Positions 62,101-64,000 of a stretch of 64,000 nucleotides of DNA are shown one piece after another; the first letter of the stretch is position 1, and every line of letters starts with the position of its first letter. Below the pieces are notes generated by a model. That model ran no database searches. It was given only the letters and a program-made list of their open reading frames with translations, and was not told the origin of the DNA. Source of the stretch: Archegozetes longisetosus. Lineage: Eukaryota; Arthropoda; Arachnida; Sarcoptiformes; Trhypochthoniidae. The translations under genes were made by a program, and so were the position numbers. The DNA is taken from positions 2,776,001 to 2,840,000 of the forward strand of contig JAEMBT020000005.1 of assembly GCA_018873245.2 (NCBI GenBank), read 5' to 3'.

Positions 62101-64000
62101 CTAACACCAAAAACAAATTAAATCAATTGTTCGATTGAACAGAACCCGTATTTTCTATTGATTTTATGTCTAATATATGATAATAAAATAGAAGAGCTTT
62201 GAAACTGAGTAAACGTTTTGTGGTCTTTATTTGGATGGGATTTGATTTTTATATGGGATTATGAAGGCTTTGAAATATACTTTGAATTTATAGCAAAGAT
62301 TACTCTTCAGAAATTGACTCATCAAAATTTTAGTACTTCCAAACAAGTGCTTTTCTCTTAAACATTTATTATTGAATGTATCTGAAATACATATATATAT
62401 ATATATATATGTATAGATATGGGTATGTACATATACATATATATATCCATATCTATACATATATATAGATATATAAATTCTTGTTTTTAGATAAAATCAA
62501 ACCAATATTGCAAAACATGCATTCAACCTATAGTGGTATAGAAATGTCAATATCAAAGCACTTTGAGAATGTGGCAAACTTTTACTTTAAAAATTGATGC
62601 CATTTCTAATAAGACACAAGGAGTAGAGTCCACAACCAGTAAATAATAAGAAAGATATTTTAGGAAAGATTTTTCGAGCAGATAATATTGATGATTGATA
62701 AGGAGAAGGATGGATGAGATTTGATATCTGAATAAAGTATCTAAAGTAAGTTGATCTGAAGTTTGACGTGGCTTTCAAGATGACAGGTTGGAACATAAGA
62801 CAAATATGTGAACTAAGCTGGAGTACATTGAGATTGTTATTATGCATGTAATCATAGTGTGTAAGACTATGTGAACACTTGTTTGTAAGCAGTAGAAAGA
62901 CTTAACTGATCTGAAACAGAGACATTTGTAATGAAAAGTGAATAAGTTTGTGATCGAAATAATAGATCGAGAATAAAATTTTATTGGATAGAAGCTGTAA
63001 TTTGAGTTAGTCCCAACTTCTAAGTGGAAGGAATGGATAAATAAAAAGTAATTATAGTCATAAGTTGTAATACATGTCTGATTAAATTAATGCTATAATT
63101 GAGAATCATTAATACTTAATATTAACAATTAGTATTTACGATAATGAATCAAAATATAATAAAAAAAGAGCTAAAATAACTTTAATTAGATTAAAGGAGT
63201 AAAAGTGAAAACGATGAGTTATGATCTCAATTGTTTAAATTACATTTATTTGAAGCCCTACGGAATAATTTGGAAAAAGTTGAATAAATTGAAATTTAAA
63301 GAAAACCATACTTTTAAGTTTAGTGCTCAGTAAGTTCTACCTAGTAACTAATCCAAAGCTATTGCAAAAAACATTTTAATCAAGTTGATCCTTGAGAGTG
63401 ATCAGAGAAAATAAAAGTAGGAATCCCAAGATAAACTCTATAATTCAAATTTGGTTCTCAAGTAACTAAATCTTAGCTGACGTTTATAGTATGAATTTAC
63501 ATTAAGACTAATCAAAAGTTATAACAAATGTGTAAACTGATCAAAATAGTTGTGATATAAAAACCATTTTCAGTGATTATAAAGTTGTAAACATTATGAA
63601 TGAAAATCAAATTAGGATCGTTTGATTAAAACGCGAATGTTAATTGCTATATTAAAAAAGAGTACTTTATATGATAGGTTTTAAATGAGACACTATCTCA
63701 TTGGACTTCTAGCACTTAATTAAAAACCATGAAAAGAGGATTTGGATAAATGAAAACAGGATATTCCAGAGAAACATGCCCTAAGTAACGGTGTTTTTGC
63801 TTGATATGGAACATCCGGTAGAAAAGCATAGAATAAAAAAAGATTAAATAGAATTTTAGAAAATTATTCTCAGTAAATTTCACATCCTTTAAGACCTTTA
63901 GAAGCGCGTAAGGCTTATAGAGAGTCAGTAAATGTGAAATTTAGTAACAGCAATAGAGAATAAAGTGTTTAAGAGGATCGTAGCTTGAAGAGTAATCGTG
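62101..64000. other. upstream region or 5' intron of Nup133
   Basis: AT-rich sequence with one strong inverted repeat at 62402-62467 and no recognisable exon. The missing Nup133 first exon should lie here or beyond the right edge. Confidence 0.6.
62386..62475. repeat. AT-rich microsatellite with a perfect 21-bp inverted repeat
   Basis: An (AT)n run merges into arms 62402-62422 and 62447-62467, which are exact reverse complements containing GTATAGATATGG / CCATATCTATAC, separated by 24 nt. It could extrude a cruciform. Confidence 0.9.

Noticed and set aside
1..64000. CRISPR array, operon, prokaryotic system or prophage
   Set aside because: Spliced animal genes throughout; the tandem arrays have no unique spacers and there are no bacterial gene signatures.

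Overview
This is nuclear DNA from an invertebrate animal, very AT-rich (roughly 70 percent by eye), with spliced genes. Gene-by-gene similarity is animal throughout. The eag channel is almost residue-for-residue like the insect protein, and an intron of the RGS gene carries four copies of CCTAA, the complement of the arthropod telomere unit TTAGG. Introns of 54-100 bp sit beside introns of several kilobases. I infer an arthropod, possibly a mite or another small chelicerate or crustacean. The species cannot be named from the sequence.

Six genes could be assembled exon by exon. (1) eag/KCNH voltage-gated K+ channel, + strand, 15247-30816, 11 exons; its N-terminal exon or exons were not found. 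(2) BAG2-type Hsp70 co-chaperone, - strand, 34967-32268, 3 exons. (3) R7-family RGS protein (RGS7 type), - strand, 41236-38313, 12 exons. (4) A one-exon InaF-motif membrane protein, + strand, 45422-46345, with a probable intron in its 3' UTR. (5) A small secreted, basic, possibly dibasic-processed peptide of unknown function, - strand, 56367-55963. (6) Nucleoporin Nup133, - strand, 62100-58176, 8 exons; its N-terminal exon or exons were not found. The exon phases of genes 1-4 close without remainder. Nup133 is one base short at a single junction.

Layout: 1-15246 is gene-poor repeat-bearing DNA, presumably intron or upstream DNA of eag. The eag exons are sparse to 24.8 kb and dense from 26.2 to 30.8 kb. 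eag and BAG2 converge, with 1.45 kb between their stops. A decayed retroelement gag-like fragment and a foldback element lie between BAG2 and the RGS gene. The RGS gene and the InaF gene diverge across 4.2 kb. A 9.6-kb gene-poor stretch then leads to the secreted-peptide gene and Nup133. There is no operon-like organisation. eag, RGS7 and InaF-type proteins are all linked to neuronal excitability in animals, but clustering here may be chance.

The rest holds many minisatellites (10-48 bp units), long GA/CT dinucleotide runs, short hAT-like non-autonomous elements, two foldback elements with internal tandem arrays, and a tRNA-like SINE head. The most notable points are a 32-bp minisatellite whose last unit supplies the splice acceptor of the eag PAS exon; a candidate 87-bp symmetric cassette exon in eag; a 72-bp frame-preserving intron inside the RGS DEP domain; the one-base deficit in Nup133; and the orphan secreted peptide. 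No clearly new multi-gene system was found.
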